DNA of 5,123 bases from RPQK01 sp041946865 (GTDB lineage: Bacteria; Acidobacteriota; UBA6911; RPQK01), in contig JBHGBF010000316.1 in NCBI GenBank assembly GCA_041946865.1, positions 1 through 5,123 of the forward strand, in the 5' to 3' direction. Numbering within the stretch: position 1 is the first letter of the stretch; each line of letters starts with the position of its first letter. The notes under the pieces were generated by a model, which was not told the DNA's origin, did not search any database, and saw only the letters and a list, made by a program, of their open reading frames with translations. Of this stretch, positions 1 to 5,086 are shown in pieces. The position numbers were made by a program, and so were the translations under genes.

Positions 1-38
1 GCATGATGAACTCCAAAAGCGCCTGCCGCTTCGCTCGC

Positions 39-61
39 AGAAAACTGAGCGGTTACCACTC
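39..61 (-). terminator. Terminator-like hairpin downstream of the PP2C phosphatase gene
   Basis: Read on the minus strand, GAGTGG-TAA-CCGCTC can form a 6-bp stem (one G-T pair) with a 3-nt loop, followed directly by AGTTTTCT. This is a compact intrinsic-terminator shape. It lies about 160 nt past the stop of the minus-strand phosphatase gene, which is far but possible because no other minus-strand gene intervenes. The sequence GGTAACC(G/C)CTCAGTTTT recurs on the opposite strand at 5028-5045, so it may belong to a repeat family rather than being dedicated to this gene. Confidence 0.4.
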
Positions 62-99
62 GGATTCGGATACTACTACCGGGATGTTGTTTCCTGGAT

Positions 100-105
100 T
101 ATACT
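100..105 (+). promoter_or_regulatory. Possible -10 box upstream of the small ORF
   Basis: TATACT matches the sigma-70 -10 consensus at five of six positions. It sits 29 nt before the candidate small-ORF start at 135. No recognisable -35 hexamer lies at 16-18 bp and there is no TGn extension, so this is a weak call made mainly because of its position. Confidence 0.15.
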
Positions 106-134
106 ACACGCCCGCTACAGCTCCGGGAGGTGAC

Positions 135-212
135 ATGTCTCGTCTGGTCCCGCTTGCGGCTCTGTTTCGCCTGGCTGCCGTAACGCCGACTCCAGTCGCA
201 GAGCTCGTGTAA
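135..212 (+). CDS. Possible 25-residue hydrophobic small protein
   Basis: The candidate peptide begins MSRLVPLAALFRLAAV and ends in PVAELV; I recognise no family. The case for translation is the initiation region: GGAGGTGA at 126-133 is a full match to the anti-Shine-Dalgarno sequence and lies one base before the ATG. The same arrangement precedes the 98-residue protein gene at 2083. The frame is open upstream to position 3, but only this ATG has such a site. Against it, codons 6-11 fall in a 17-base sequence (150-166) repeated at 4919-4935, so the reading frame may be a by-product of a dispersed repeat. Its stop lies 9 bp from the end of the convergent phosphatase gene. It could be a small membrane-associated peptide or chance; I favour neither strongly. 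Confidence 0.25.
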   Translation: MSRLVPLAALFRLAAVTPTPVAELV

Positions 213-221
213 AGTTCAGCC

Positions 222-1988
222 TTACGCCTCCACCTTGATGACCACCAGGGTGGCGTCGTCTTCGGGAATGCCTGATTCGGAGTGGGCCGTGACTTGCCGG
301 ACCAGCAATTCGGCAATTTCGCTGGCTGATGAGGCGTGGCACTGTTCCATGATGGCCGTCACGCCTTCGGTCCCGAACTCGCGCCCATCCGGGCCGCGGG
401 CTTCGGATAATCCGTCGGTGTAAAGGATCATCAGGTCCCCGGGCGCCAGATGAATCCGCTCCTCCACGTACTGGACGTGCTCAAAGGCGCCCAGCAACAG
501 GCCGCCGGTCTGCAACTCGCGGAACGACCCGTCGGCCCTGCGCAGGACGGGGAAGTTGTGGCCGGCATTCGAATACGTGAGGACACGGGCTTTTTCGTCA
601 AAGACCCCGTAAAAAGCGGTCACGAAACGATTGGCGGCAGTGGTCTCCCAGAGCAGCCGGTTCACCTTCTGCAGGATAGTCGTGATCGCGAAGTTGTTCC
701 GGATTTCGGCCAGCAGCGACGCCCGAAAGGCGGACATGATCAGACCGGCCGAAATCCCTTTGCTGGCGACGTCTCCGATCACCATCCCCCACTGGCCTTC
801 AACAATCGCGATGAAGTCGTAATAATCACCGCTGACCAGGCGCGAGGCGACGTTGCGCGCCGCAATCTGCAAACCGCTGATGCGAGGCATTTCACGGGGC
901 AGAAAACGCAACTGAATCTCGCGCGCAATTCGCAGCTCCTGCTCGAGTTGGGTTTTCTCGATCAACGACCGGTGTAGCCGGGCCTTTTCGATGGCAAAAG
1001 CGGCATGACTGGCAAAAGCTTCCAGCAATTCCAGGTCCGCCTGGGCGAAGGCGTCCCGCTGATCGCTGATGAGAAGGAACATGCCGATAACCCGGTCCGA
1101 GCTTCGCAACGGCATCAGGATCTGGGACTCGCCGGTGCGCAGGCAGTAGCGCAGGTCCTCGCAGTCTTCCTGCGAGAGAAGACGCGGCATGGGACCCAGC
1201 TCCAGCCATTCCTTTTCTATCCTGATCGATTGTTCCTGGAGGTGCTCCTGTTCCCTCTCGGTCATGCTAAAGCTGGCCATGTCCCGCGTCTGGTCCTTGG
1301 ACGCGAACAGAAGAATCGCCGCCGAGTCATAAGGGATCAGGCCTCGCAAGTGCTGCAGGATGTCCTCCAGGATTTCGTCGAGATTCAGCGTCGAATTGAG
1401 GCTGCGCGCAATCTCGCGCAGGCGGGCTTCTTCTTCCTCCCGGCGCCTGGCCTCGAGGGAAAGGACAAAATGGTTGACCGCGACAGCCATGTGCGGGGCG
1501 AGGGCCTCCAGATAGGTCACGTCCCGGGGAGAAAACTCCAGGCCGTCGGAGCGGTCGATGATCTCGATGGTGCCGATGACCCGGCCGTCGCGAACCAGGG
1601 CAACGGCCAGCACCGATCTTTGCGCCCGGACAAAATCCAGAGTCTCCGGCAATGCGTGATAGGGCAAAGGCTGCTCCGAAGCGCGAAAGCACAGGCAACG
1701 GCCCGCGGCCACGGCCAGCCCGCTGAACCCTTCGCCGATAACCACGGGGACGCCTTTCAGCGCTTCCGGGAAGTAATAAACGAGGTGCTTCTTGCGTACG
1801 TCGATCAACGTAAAATGAATGGCGGCGGGGCGAAATTCGTCCTCAAGCAGAATACGCAGCGAGCGGATCAGCGAGTCGAGGTCGGGCGCGAGATGAAACG
1901 CCTCCAGATAATTCAGGAGCGTCACCTTCTTCCGCCAGAAACTGCGCGTGCGTGACACCCCGGCGCTCAGTGGTGGCTCGTTATCCAT
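222..1988 (-). CDS. GAF-GAF-SpoIIE/PP2C serine phosphatase (RsbU type)
   Basis: The 588-residue protein is predicted cytoplasmic, with no signal peptide or membrane segment. Two GAF-like sensor domains (about residues 25-173 and 201-335) are joined by a charged helix rich in R and E (about 178-198). A second coiled linker (338-360) leads into REIQLRFLP, the usual junction to the SpoIIE/PP2C domain (about 366-588). That domain keeps its metal-binding acidic motifs: SGDYYDF (D388), IGDVASKG (D406), SNAGHN (474-478), LYTDGLSEA (D525) and EDDAT (D577/D578), so it should be active. In RsbU-type partner switching such enzymes dephosphorylate an anti-anti-sigma STAS protein when the sensor domains receive a signal; no STAS or RsbW-like gene is visible here, so the target is inferred. 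The ATG at 1988 is the longest possible start, since an in-frame TAG lies four codons upstream. It lacks a clear ribosome binding site, and GTG codons at residues 11 and 22 are alternatives. The gene is divergent from the 98-residue protein gene. Confidence 0.93.
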   Translation of the reverse strand: MDNEPPLSAGVSRTRSFWRKKVTLLNYLEAFHLAPDLDSLIRSLRILLEDEFRPAAIHFTLIDVRKKHLVYYFPEALKGVPVVIGEGFSGLAVAAGRCLCFRASEQPLPYHALPETLDFVRAQRSVLAVALVRDGRVIGTIEIIDRSDGLEFSPRDVTYLEALAPHMAVAVNHFVLSLEARRREEEEARLREIARSLNSTLNLDEILEDILQHLRGLIPYDSAAILLFASKDQTRDMASFSMTEREQEHLQEQSIRIEKEWLELGPMPRLLSQEDCEDLRYCLRTGESQILMPLRSSDRVIGMFLLISDQRDAFAQADLELLEAFASHAAFAIEKARLHRSLIEKTQLEQELRIAREIQLRFLPREMPRISGLQIAARNVASRLVSGDYYDFIAIVEGQWGMVIGDVASKGISAGLIMSAFRASLLAEIRNNFAITTILQKVNRLLWETTAANRFVTAFYGVFDEKARVLTYSNAGHNFPVLRRADGSFRELQTGGLLLGAFEHVQYVEERIHLAPGDLMILYTDGLSEARGPDGREFGTEGVTAIMEQCHASSASEIAELLVRQVTAHSESGIPEDDATLVVIKVEA

Positions 1989-2024
1989 TTTGATAGTCTA
2001 AATGTTGCTCCCTGACCTTTCCAG

Positions 2025-2060
2025 TGTTCGAATGTTCGCAACTGTGAGCCATAGTAAAAT
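2025..2060 (+). promoter_or_regulatory. Candidate promoter of the 98-residue protein gene with TGTTCG direct repeat
   Basis: TAAAAT at 2055-2060 matches a -10 box at five of six positions and lies 22 nt before the ATG at 2083. The -35 region is poor: TGTTCG at 2033-2038 is at a 16-bp spacing but resembles TTGACA little. That same hexamer is the second of two identical TGTTCG copies (2025-2030 and 2033-2038), eight bases apart, on one helix face or nearly so. A regulator binding over the -35 region would explain both the repeat and the weak hexamer, but this is inference. Confidence 0.3.
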
Positions 2061-2072
2061 CAGTCGAACCAA

Positions 2073-2080
2073 GGGAGGTG
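2073..2080 (+). promoter_or_regulatory. Strong ribosome binding site fixing the start at 2083
   Basis: GGGAGGTG, continuing into A and G before the ATG, contains GGAGGTGA, a full match to the anti-Shine-Dalgarno sequence. It decides the start at 2083 over the upstream in-frame ATG at 2002, which has no comparable site and would add 27 residues of non-helical sequence. Confidence 0.8.
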
Positions 2081-2082
2081 AG

Positions 2083-2379
2083 ATGTCCGACGAACTCAAA
2101 TCGGCCTGGGAACTGGCCTTAGAGAAGCTTAACGCGCAGGAAGGCGCTACTATCGAGAAACTCTCCGACGACCAGAAAGCGGCGATTGCCGAGATCCGAT
2201 CCCGCTACAAAGCCAAGATCGCGGAGGCAGAAATCGCGGCAGAATCGCGCATCAAGCAGTTGGTACAAAGCGGCGCCTTTGACCAGATCGAACAGATCCG
2301 TCAGAGACTGGTTGAAGACAGGAACCGGCTTAACCGCGAAATGGAGTCCGAGGTAGAAAAGGCGAAAGCCGGTCACTAG
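2083..2379 (+). CDS. Uncharacterised 98-residue charged coiled-coil protein
   Basis: I do not recognise a named family. The protein begins MSDELKSAWELALEKL and is almost entirely helix-forming: it is rich in E, K, A, R and Q, has no proline and no cysteine, and has a single glycine-containing break near QSGAFDQ (about residue 65). Two amphipathic stretches (about 5-62 and 67-95) look like a helical hairpin or coiled coil; the motif AEIRSRYKAKIAEAEI is the most distinctive part. There is no signal peptide or membrane segment, so a soluble cytoplasmic protein is expected. A strong ribosome binding site fixes the start. It is transcribed divergently from the GAF-PP2C phosphatase across a 94-bp gap, and a hairpin with a T-run follows 61 bp after the stop. 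A structural or regulatory scaffold role is possible but unsupported. I am sure of the gene and unsure of its function. Confidence 0.82.
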   Translation: MSDELKSAWELALEKLNAQEGATIEKLSDDQKAAIAEIRSRYKAKIAEAEIAAESRIKQLVQSGAFDQIEQIRQRLVEDRNRLNREMESEVEKAKAGH

Positions 2380-2440
2380 CGCCCCTTCGCCCCTTGATCC
2401 GGCACGCACCCGACGCGCTGCCCGTCCGCTGACGGTCCGT

Positions 2441-2476
2441 AAAAAGCGCTGCGCCTGCGGCGCCGCGGCGCTTTTT
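2441..2476. terminator. Bidirectional terminator between the convergent genes
   Basis: AAAAAGCGC (2441-2449) is exactly complementary to GCGCTTTTT (2468-2476), enclosing a GC-rich interior with further self-pairing. On the plus strand it ends in five Ts for the 98-residue protein gene (stop at 2379). On the minus strand it ends in TTTTT for aguA (stop at 2638). The smaller hairpin CCGTC-CGCT-GACGG at 2422-2435 lies just before it. Confidence 0.65.
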
Positions 2477-2513
2477 CTTCATCCTTCAACCTTCATCCTT
2501 CTCTTCATCCTTC
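2477..2513. repeat. Short CTTCATCCTTC repeats
   Basis: CTTCATCCTTC occurs at 2477-2487, 2491-2501 and 2503-2513. It occurs again at 2607-2617 in unit 2, followed there by a second TTCATCC (2615-2621) at a strict 7-base period. The opposite strand reads GGATGAA repeats. This is a short-period intergenic repeat attached to the 3' edge of each 130-bp unit. Confidence 0.7.
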
Positions 2514-2570
2514 CCTTCGCCCCTGGTCTTTCCACGCACCCGACGCGCTGCCCGTCCGCTGACGGTCCGT

Positions 2571-2606
2571 AAAAGGGGCTGCGCTTGCGGCGCCGTGGGG
2601 CTTTTT
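2571..2606. terminator. Second, degraded copy of the terminator hairpin
   Basis: This is the unit-2 counterpart of the hairpin at 2441-2476. Here the arms read AAAAGGGGC and GGGGCTTTTT, so only AAAAG/CTTTT remains complementary at the base. An inner helix involving GGC (2577-2579) with GCC (2592-2594) is possible. It is the first hairpin met by transcription leaving aguA, but it looks weaker than its unit-1 copy. Confidence 0.35.
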
Positions 2607-2637
2607 CTTCATCCTTCATCCTTTAGAAACCCGGTCG

Positions 2638-3699
2638 TCATGCCGTCAGTCCCCTTGCCGGCTGCTGCTGCGTCACGCAGTGAATCGCGCCCAGCCCCCA
2701 GACGAGCGACTCGCAGTTGATGCCAACGACCCGGCGATCGGGGAACAGGTTTTCCAGGATCTGAAGCGCTCTTCGATCTTTCGGATGCCCGAAGACCGGC
2801 GCCAGGACCAGCCCATTGGCGATGTAAAAGTTGGCGTAGCTGGCCGGAAGCCGGCCTTCAGTTCCGGCAACCATACCGGGCATCGGGAGCCGGATGATGT
2901 TCAAAGCGTTCCCGCCGGCGTCTCTGGCCTTCCCGAGCCTCCGGACGTTGTCTTCGAGCAGGTGGTAGTTTTCGTCGGCCGGGTCCTCTTCTGCGGAGCA
3001 TACGATCGTGTCGGCAGCGACGAAGCGTGCGATGTCGTCGATGTGCCCATCGGTGTCGTCGCCCGCAATCCCCTGGCCCAGCCATATCACCTGGCTGACG
3101 CCCAGGTGCTTCTTGAGGAAGCCTTCGATCTCCCCTTTCGACAGCCCGGGGTTGCGGTTCGGATTCAGAAGGCACTGCTCCGTGGTCAGGCAGGTTCCTG
3201 CCCCGTTAACGTCGATTGATCCGCCTTCCAGAACGATTCCTGGGAGGAAGCGGGGAACACCCAGGAGGGGAGCGATCTTCGAAGGGATATCCGCATCCTT
3301 CTTCAGCTCCTCGTACTTCCCGCCCCAGGCGTTGAAGAGCCAGTGATTGAAGGCGAGGTCGGTCGCCCCCGCCTGCCGGCGTAAGAGGAAATTCGGGCCA
3401 TAGTCCCTGATCCAGCTGTCGACGGTGGGGATGTGATGAAAGCGCACGTTGGAGAGATTGGCGCTTAGCCGCTTGACTCGCTCCAGGACTTTCGCTTCGG
3501 TCAACGCGTCATCAACGAGCAGCTCGACCCGCTCGTGAACCGACAGAAGGGCGATCATCTGCGCAAAGATCGACTCTACCTGAGGCACCCGGTCCGGCCA
3601 CGTGATCGGGTCTTTGGGCCAGGCCAGCCAGGTCGCTTCGTGGCGGTGCCACTCGGCGGGCATGAAGTAACCGAGGTCTGCGGGGGCAAGAGCGTTCAT
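2638..3699 (-). CDS. aguA: Agmatine deiminase (agmatine iminohydrolase)
   Basis: This enzyme converts agmatine to N-carbamoylputrescine and ammonia in the arginine decarboxylase route to putrescine; it is cytoplasmic. At 353 residues it has the usual length for the peptidylarginine deiminase-like (PAD_porph) family. Visible family motifs, in order, are MPAEWHRHEATWLAWP (13-28), VDSWIRDYGPNF (93-104), NAWGGKY (123-129), LEGGSIDVNG (157-166), DDTDGHIDD (214-222, with the catalytic-type His219), PASYANFYIANG (285-296) and GAIHCVTQQQP (337-347), in which Cys341 is the expected nucleophile. All expected active-site motifs are intact. It follows aguB on the same strand after a 92-bp gap, so the two are probably cotranscribed. 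The ATG at 3699 has no visible Shine-Dalgarno sequence; the Met at residue 13 would start inside the first conserved motif, so I keep the longer form. Peptidylarginine deiminase activity is less likely, given the aguB neighbour. Confidence 0.95.
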   Translation of the reverse strand: MNALAPADLGYFMPAEWHRHEATWLAWPKDPITWPDRVPQVESIFAQMIALLSVHERVELLVDDALTEAKVLERVKRLSANLSNVRFHHIPTVDSWIRDYGPNFLLRRQAGATDLAFNHWLFNAWGGKYEELKKDADIPSKIAPLLGVPRFLPGIVLEGGSIDVNGAGTCLTTEQCLLNPNRNPGLSKGEIEGFLKKHLGVSQVIWLGQGIAGDDTDGHIDDIARFVAADTIVCSAEEDPADENYHLLEDNVRRLGKARDAGGNALNIIRLPMPGMVAGTEGRLPASYANFYIANGLVLAPVFGHPKDRRALQILENLFPDRRVVGINCESLVWGLGAIHCVTQQQPARGLTA

Positions 3700-3720
3700 A
3701 GGAGCATTTGGTGGATGATA

Positions 3721-3790
3721 CGGACGCTATGGACGATGTGGACGAAGTGGACAATTCCGTCCATTGCGTCCATGTCGTCCCCTTTGTCCA
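3721..3790. repeat. Dyad-symmetric GGAC/GTCC array with 9-nt period in the aguB-aguA gap
   Basis: GGAC occurs at 3722, 3731, 3740 and 3749, exactly nine bases apart. GTCC then occurs at 3759, 3768, 3777 and 3786, again nine apart. The two halves mirror each other exactly about 3755/3756, so every GGAC faces a GTCC. Between the tetramers, several bases also pair or wobble, giving a long interrupted stem from 3730-3752 with 3759-3781. In the aguBA transcript the hairpin would start two bases after the aguB stop codon. It lacks a T-run, so it is not a standard terminator. It could affect mRNA processing, stability or relative expression of the two genes, or bind a protein as DNA. Confidence 0.8.
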
Positions 3791-3791
3791 C

Positions 3792-4673
3792 TCAGCTTTG
3801 GTCCCGAAACCGCAGGCCCAGACCGCCGTACGCGTCCACCCGGCGATCGCGCAAGAAAGGCCAGTTGCGGCGGGTCTGTTCGATCAGCGACAAGTCGCAG
3901 GGGACAACCAGCACCTCCTCCGTTTCGGCGGAGGCCTTCGCCACCACCTGTCCGAAAGGATCGCAGACGAAAGACTGTCCCCAGAACTGGAGCTTTCCTT
4001 CCAGGCCGACCCGGTTTACGGCTGCCACGAAGACACCGTTAGCGATGGCGTGCGCTCTCTGTATGGTTTCCCAGGCCTGTGAATGCGCCCGCCTTAGCTC
4101 ATCGTCGGCCTCGCCCTCTATCCATCCTATGGCGGTCGGATAGAAGAGAATATCGGCGCCCGCGAGCGCGGTCAGTCGAGCGGCCTCGGGAAACCACTGG
4201 TCCCAGCACACCAGGACTCCCAGATTTCCCCGGCTGGTGGCATGAGACTGAAATCCCAGATCCCCGGGTGTGAAGTAGAACTTCTCGTAGTAGAAGGGAT
4301 CATCGGGGATGTGCATTTTCCGATACCGGCCGGCCAGGCCGATGATCGGATCGAAAACGGCGGCTGTATTGTGATAAAGGCCGGGAGCGCGTTTTTCGAA
4401 GAGGGAGGCTATGACGACAATATTCAGTTCTTTCGCCACTGCGCTTAAAACCTCGCTGCTTGGCCCGGGAACCGGCTCGGCCAGGTTGAAAAACTCGACG
4501 TCCTCACGCTGGCAAAAGTAGAGAGTCCGGAAAAGCTCCTGCAGGCAGACGACTTCAGCTCCTTTTCCGGCCGCCTCCCTGATTCTCCCGATCGCCTTCT
4601 CGAAGTTCTGATCAGGATCGCCGGTGCAAGTCATCTGGACCAGCCCGACTTTGATGATTTGGGAACCGCTCAC
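3792..4673 (-). CDS. aguB: N-carbamoylputrescine amidase
   Basis: This nitrilase-superfamily hydrolase cleaves N-carbamoylputrescine to putrescine, CO2 and ammonia, the step after agmatine deiminase; it is cytoplasmic. The 293-residue length is normal. The Glu-Lys-Cys triad is complete: E46 in CLQELF, K119 in YRKMHIPDDP and C156 in LVCWDQWFPEAAR, with E163 as the usual extra glutamate. Features particular to AguB rather than other nitrilases are HIPDDPFYYEKFYFTPGD (121-138) and the C-terminal RRNWPFLRDRRVDAYGGL (268-285). The start is a GTG at 4671-4673 with GGAGG ten bases upstream; no ATG is available near it. It is first in a probable two-gene unit with aguA, whose product makes its substrate. 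The strict adjacency supports the specific assignment over a generic omega-amidase or beta-ureidopropionase. Confidence 0.95.
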   Translation of the reverse strand: MSGSQIIKVGLVQMTCTGDPDQNFEKAIGRIREAAGKGAEVVCLQELFRTLYFCQREDVEFFNLAEPVPGPSSEVLSAVAKELNIVVIASLFEKRAPGLYHNTAAVFDPIIGLAGRYRKMHIPDDPFYYEKFYFTPGDLGFQSHATSRGNLGVLVCWDQWFPEAARLTALAGADILFYPTAIGWIEGEADDELRRAHSQAWETIQRAHAIANGVFVAAVNRVGLEGKLQFWGQSFVCDPFGQVVAKASAETEEVLVVPCDLSLIEQTRRNWPFLRDRRVDAYGGLGLRFRDQS

Positions 4674-4683
4674 CTGAGTCTCG

Positions 4684-4701
4684 CCTCCAAGTTCTATTCT
4701 A
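4684..4701 (-). promoter_or_regulatory. aguB ribosome binding site and possible -10 box
   Basis: On the minus strand GGAGG (4684-4688) precedes the GTG start by ten bases and supports that start. TAGAAT (4696-4701) is a five-of-six -10 match just upstream, with only a poor -35 (TCGAGC at 17 bp). A second TAGAAT lies at 4729-4734 and would give a longer leader. Which one is used cannot be told from sequence. Confidence 0.4.
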
Positions 4702-4789
4702 TCAAGTGCTTGCTTTCAGCTCGAGAACATTCTAGCATGTCCTTGACCGGAACGTGGGGGAACGCGACTGTATGTGTCCGGTCCGGCGC

Positions 4790-4910
4790 TCCAGCGGAGC
4801 GCGTCGGTTGTGCCGTCACCGCTGGTGGACCGATGAGCAAGTGAATCGCGTCTTTTGCTGCGAGACGACGGGTGTGCTAAGGAGCCACACACCCGACGCG
4901 CTCCGCTGGA
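4790..4910. repeat. Inverted repeat, 22 of 23 bases paired, 75-bp interior
   Basis: The left arm 4790-4812 is the reverse complement of the right arm 4888-4910, with one mismatch. The right arm contains CACCCGACGCGCTCC, the leading motif of the dispersed repeat also found at 2406 and 2536. The interior (4813-4887) has no open gene. An alternative hairpin pairs CGGGTGTG (4869-4876) with CACACCCG (4888-4895) and would compete with the long stem. The size and termini suit a small non-autonomous repeat element, but no flanking target duplication was recognised. Confidence 0.75.
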
Positions 4911-4935
4911 AAAGCGCTCCGCTTGCGGCTCTGTT
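4888..4935 (+). repeat. Third copy of the dispersed repeat core
   Basis: CACCCGACGCGCTCC, then CCGCTG, then AAAAGCGCTCCGCTTGCGGC parallels the core of the two units at 2406-2460 and 2536-2590, with about 14 bases fewer in the middle and a different end. The last part, CCGCTTGCGGCTCTGTT (4919-4935), is identical to 150-166. Positions 15-22 (AAAAGCGC) followed by CTGCCGCTTCGCTC may be a further decayed fragment. Confidence 0.65.
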
Positions 4936-4995
4936 CGCTCGGTTCGCTGATGCCGAGGTTCGCTAAGGCCAAGCCCGGATGGCGTTTCGGAGCCT

Positions 4996-5057
4996 CACTC
5001 CGGAAAGAACTGAGCGGTCCGGCGTGGGGGTAACCCCTCAGTTTTTTGTTCGGAGTG
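4996..5057. terminator. Long terminator-like hairpin, possibly bidirectional
   Basis: CACTCCG (4996-5002) pairs with CGGAGTG (5051-5057), AACTGAG (5008-5014) pairs with CTCAGTT (5037-5043), and GGGG-TAA-CCCC (5027-5037) forms an apical hairpin. On the plus strand TTTTTT follows at 5042-5047. On the minus strand CTCAGTTCTTT gives a weaker T-rich tail. The minus-strand reading would end the partial gene at the right edge, whose stop lies 30 bp away. CGGAG at 4988-4992 can instead pair with CTCCG at 4998-5002, excluding the outer stem. Confidence 0.5.
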
Positions 5058-5086
5058 TGGCAGGAACGAGGAGAGAGGCGGGTGCT

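Larger units (their letters stand above)
2381..2640. repeat. 130-bp tandem duplication filling the convergent gap
   Basis: Unit 1 (2381-2510) and unit 2 (2511-2640) align at a constant offset of 130. The best-matching part is about 2403-2488 against 2533-2618, differing at only about six bases, and the flank CCCTTCGCCCCT also matches. Each unit contains, in order, CACCCGACGCGCTGCC, a small hairpin CCGTC-CGCT-GACGG, an A-run/T-run hairpin core, and a CTTCATCCTTC tail. The alignment fades after about 2621, where aguA's end begins. A related core recurs at 4888-4929, so the unit probably came from a dispersed repeat that then duplicated. Confidence 0.85.
4741..5086. other. Gene-free, repeat-rich gap upstream of aguB
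   Basis: No convincing coding sequence is visible on either strand. The open frames present are short, lack ribosome binding sites and run through repeats. The region is structured instead: an inverted repeat at 4790-4910, the dispersed repeat core at 4888-4935, three GTTCGCT copies (4933, 4942, 4958), and nested hairpins at 4988-5057 ending in a T-run. CGGTCCGGCG occurs at 4779-4788 and again at 5015-5024. A non-coding RNA ending at the T-run is conceivable, but I recognise no known RNA family. Confidence 0.5.

Noticed and set aside
1005..1955. Long 316-codon open frame on the plus strand
   Set aside because: It is antisense to the GAF-PP2C gene, whose motifs are unmistakable; the plus-strand translation has no recognisable domain and reflects high GC.
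2026..2037. LexA/SOS box (GTTC-GAAT-GTTC)
   Set aside because: The Bacillus-type box needs an inverted GAAC...GTTC, and the alphaproteobacterial GTTC direct repeat has a 7-base gap; here it is a direct repeat with a 4-base gap.
2680..3219. 179-codon plus-strand open frame opposite aguA
   Set aside because: It is a shadow of the agmatine deiminase gene, with no family resemblance of its own.
3721..3790. CRISPR-like periodicity
   Set aside because: The repeated element is only four bases with 5-base gaps and inverts midway; no repeat-spacer architecture or cas gene is present.
3708..4082. Aspartate- and valine-rich plus-strand frame beginning in the GGAC array
   Set aside because: The DDVDEVDN-like start is only the translation of the 9-nt repeat, and the rest is antisense to aguB.
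4790..4910. Insertion sequence
   Set aside because: The interior is only 75 bp with no transposase; at most a non-autonomous element, so it is listed as an inverted repeat.
4754..4966. 70-codon plus-strand open frame
   Set aside because: It has no ribosome binding site, runs through both inverted-repeat arms and the dispersed repeat core, and gives an unprotein-like sequence.
4740..5060. Known structured RNA such as 6S, tmRNA or RNase P RNA
   Set aside because: None of the conserved cores of those RNAs could be recognised, and the structure is accounted for by repeats.
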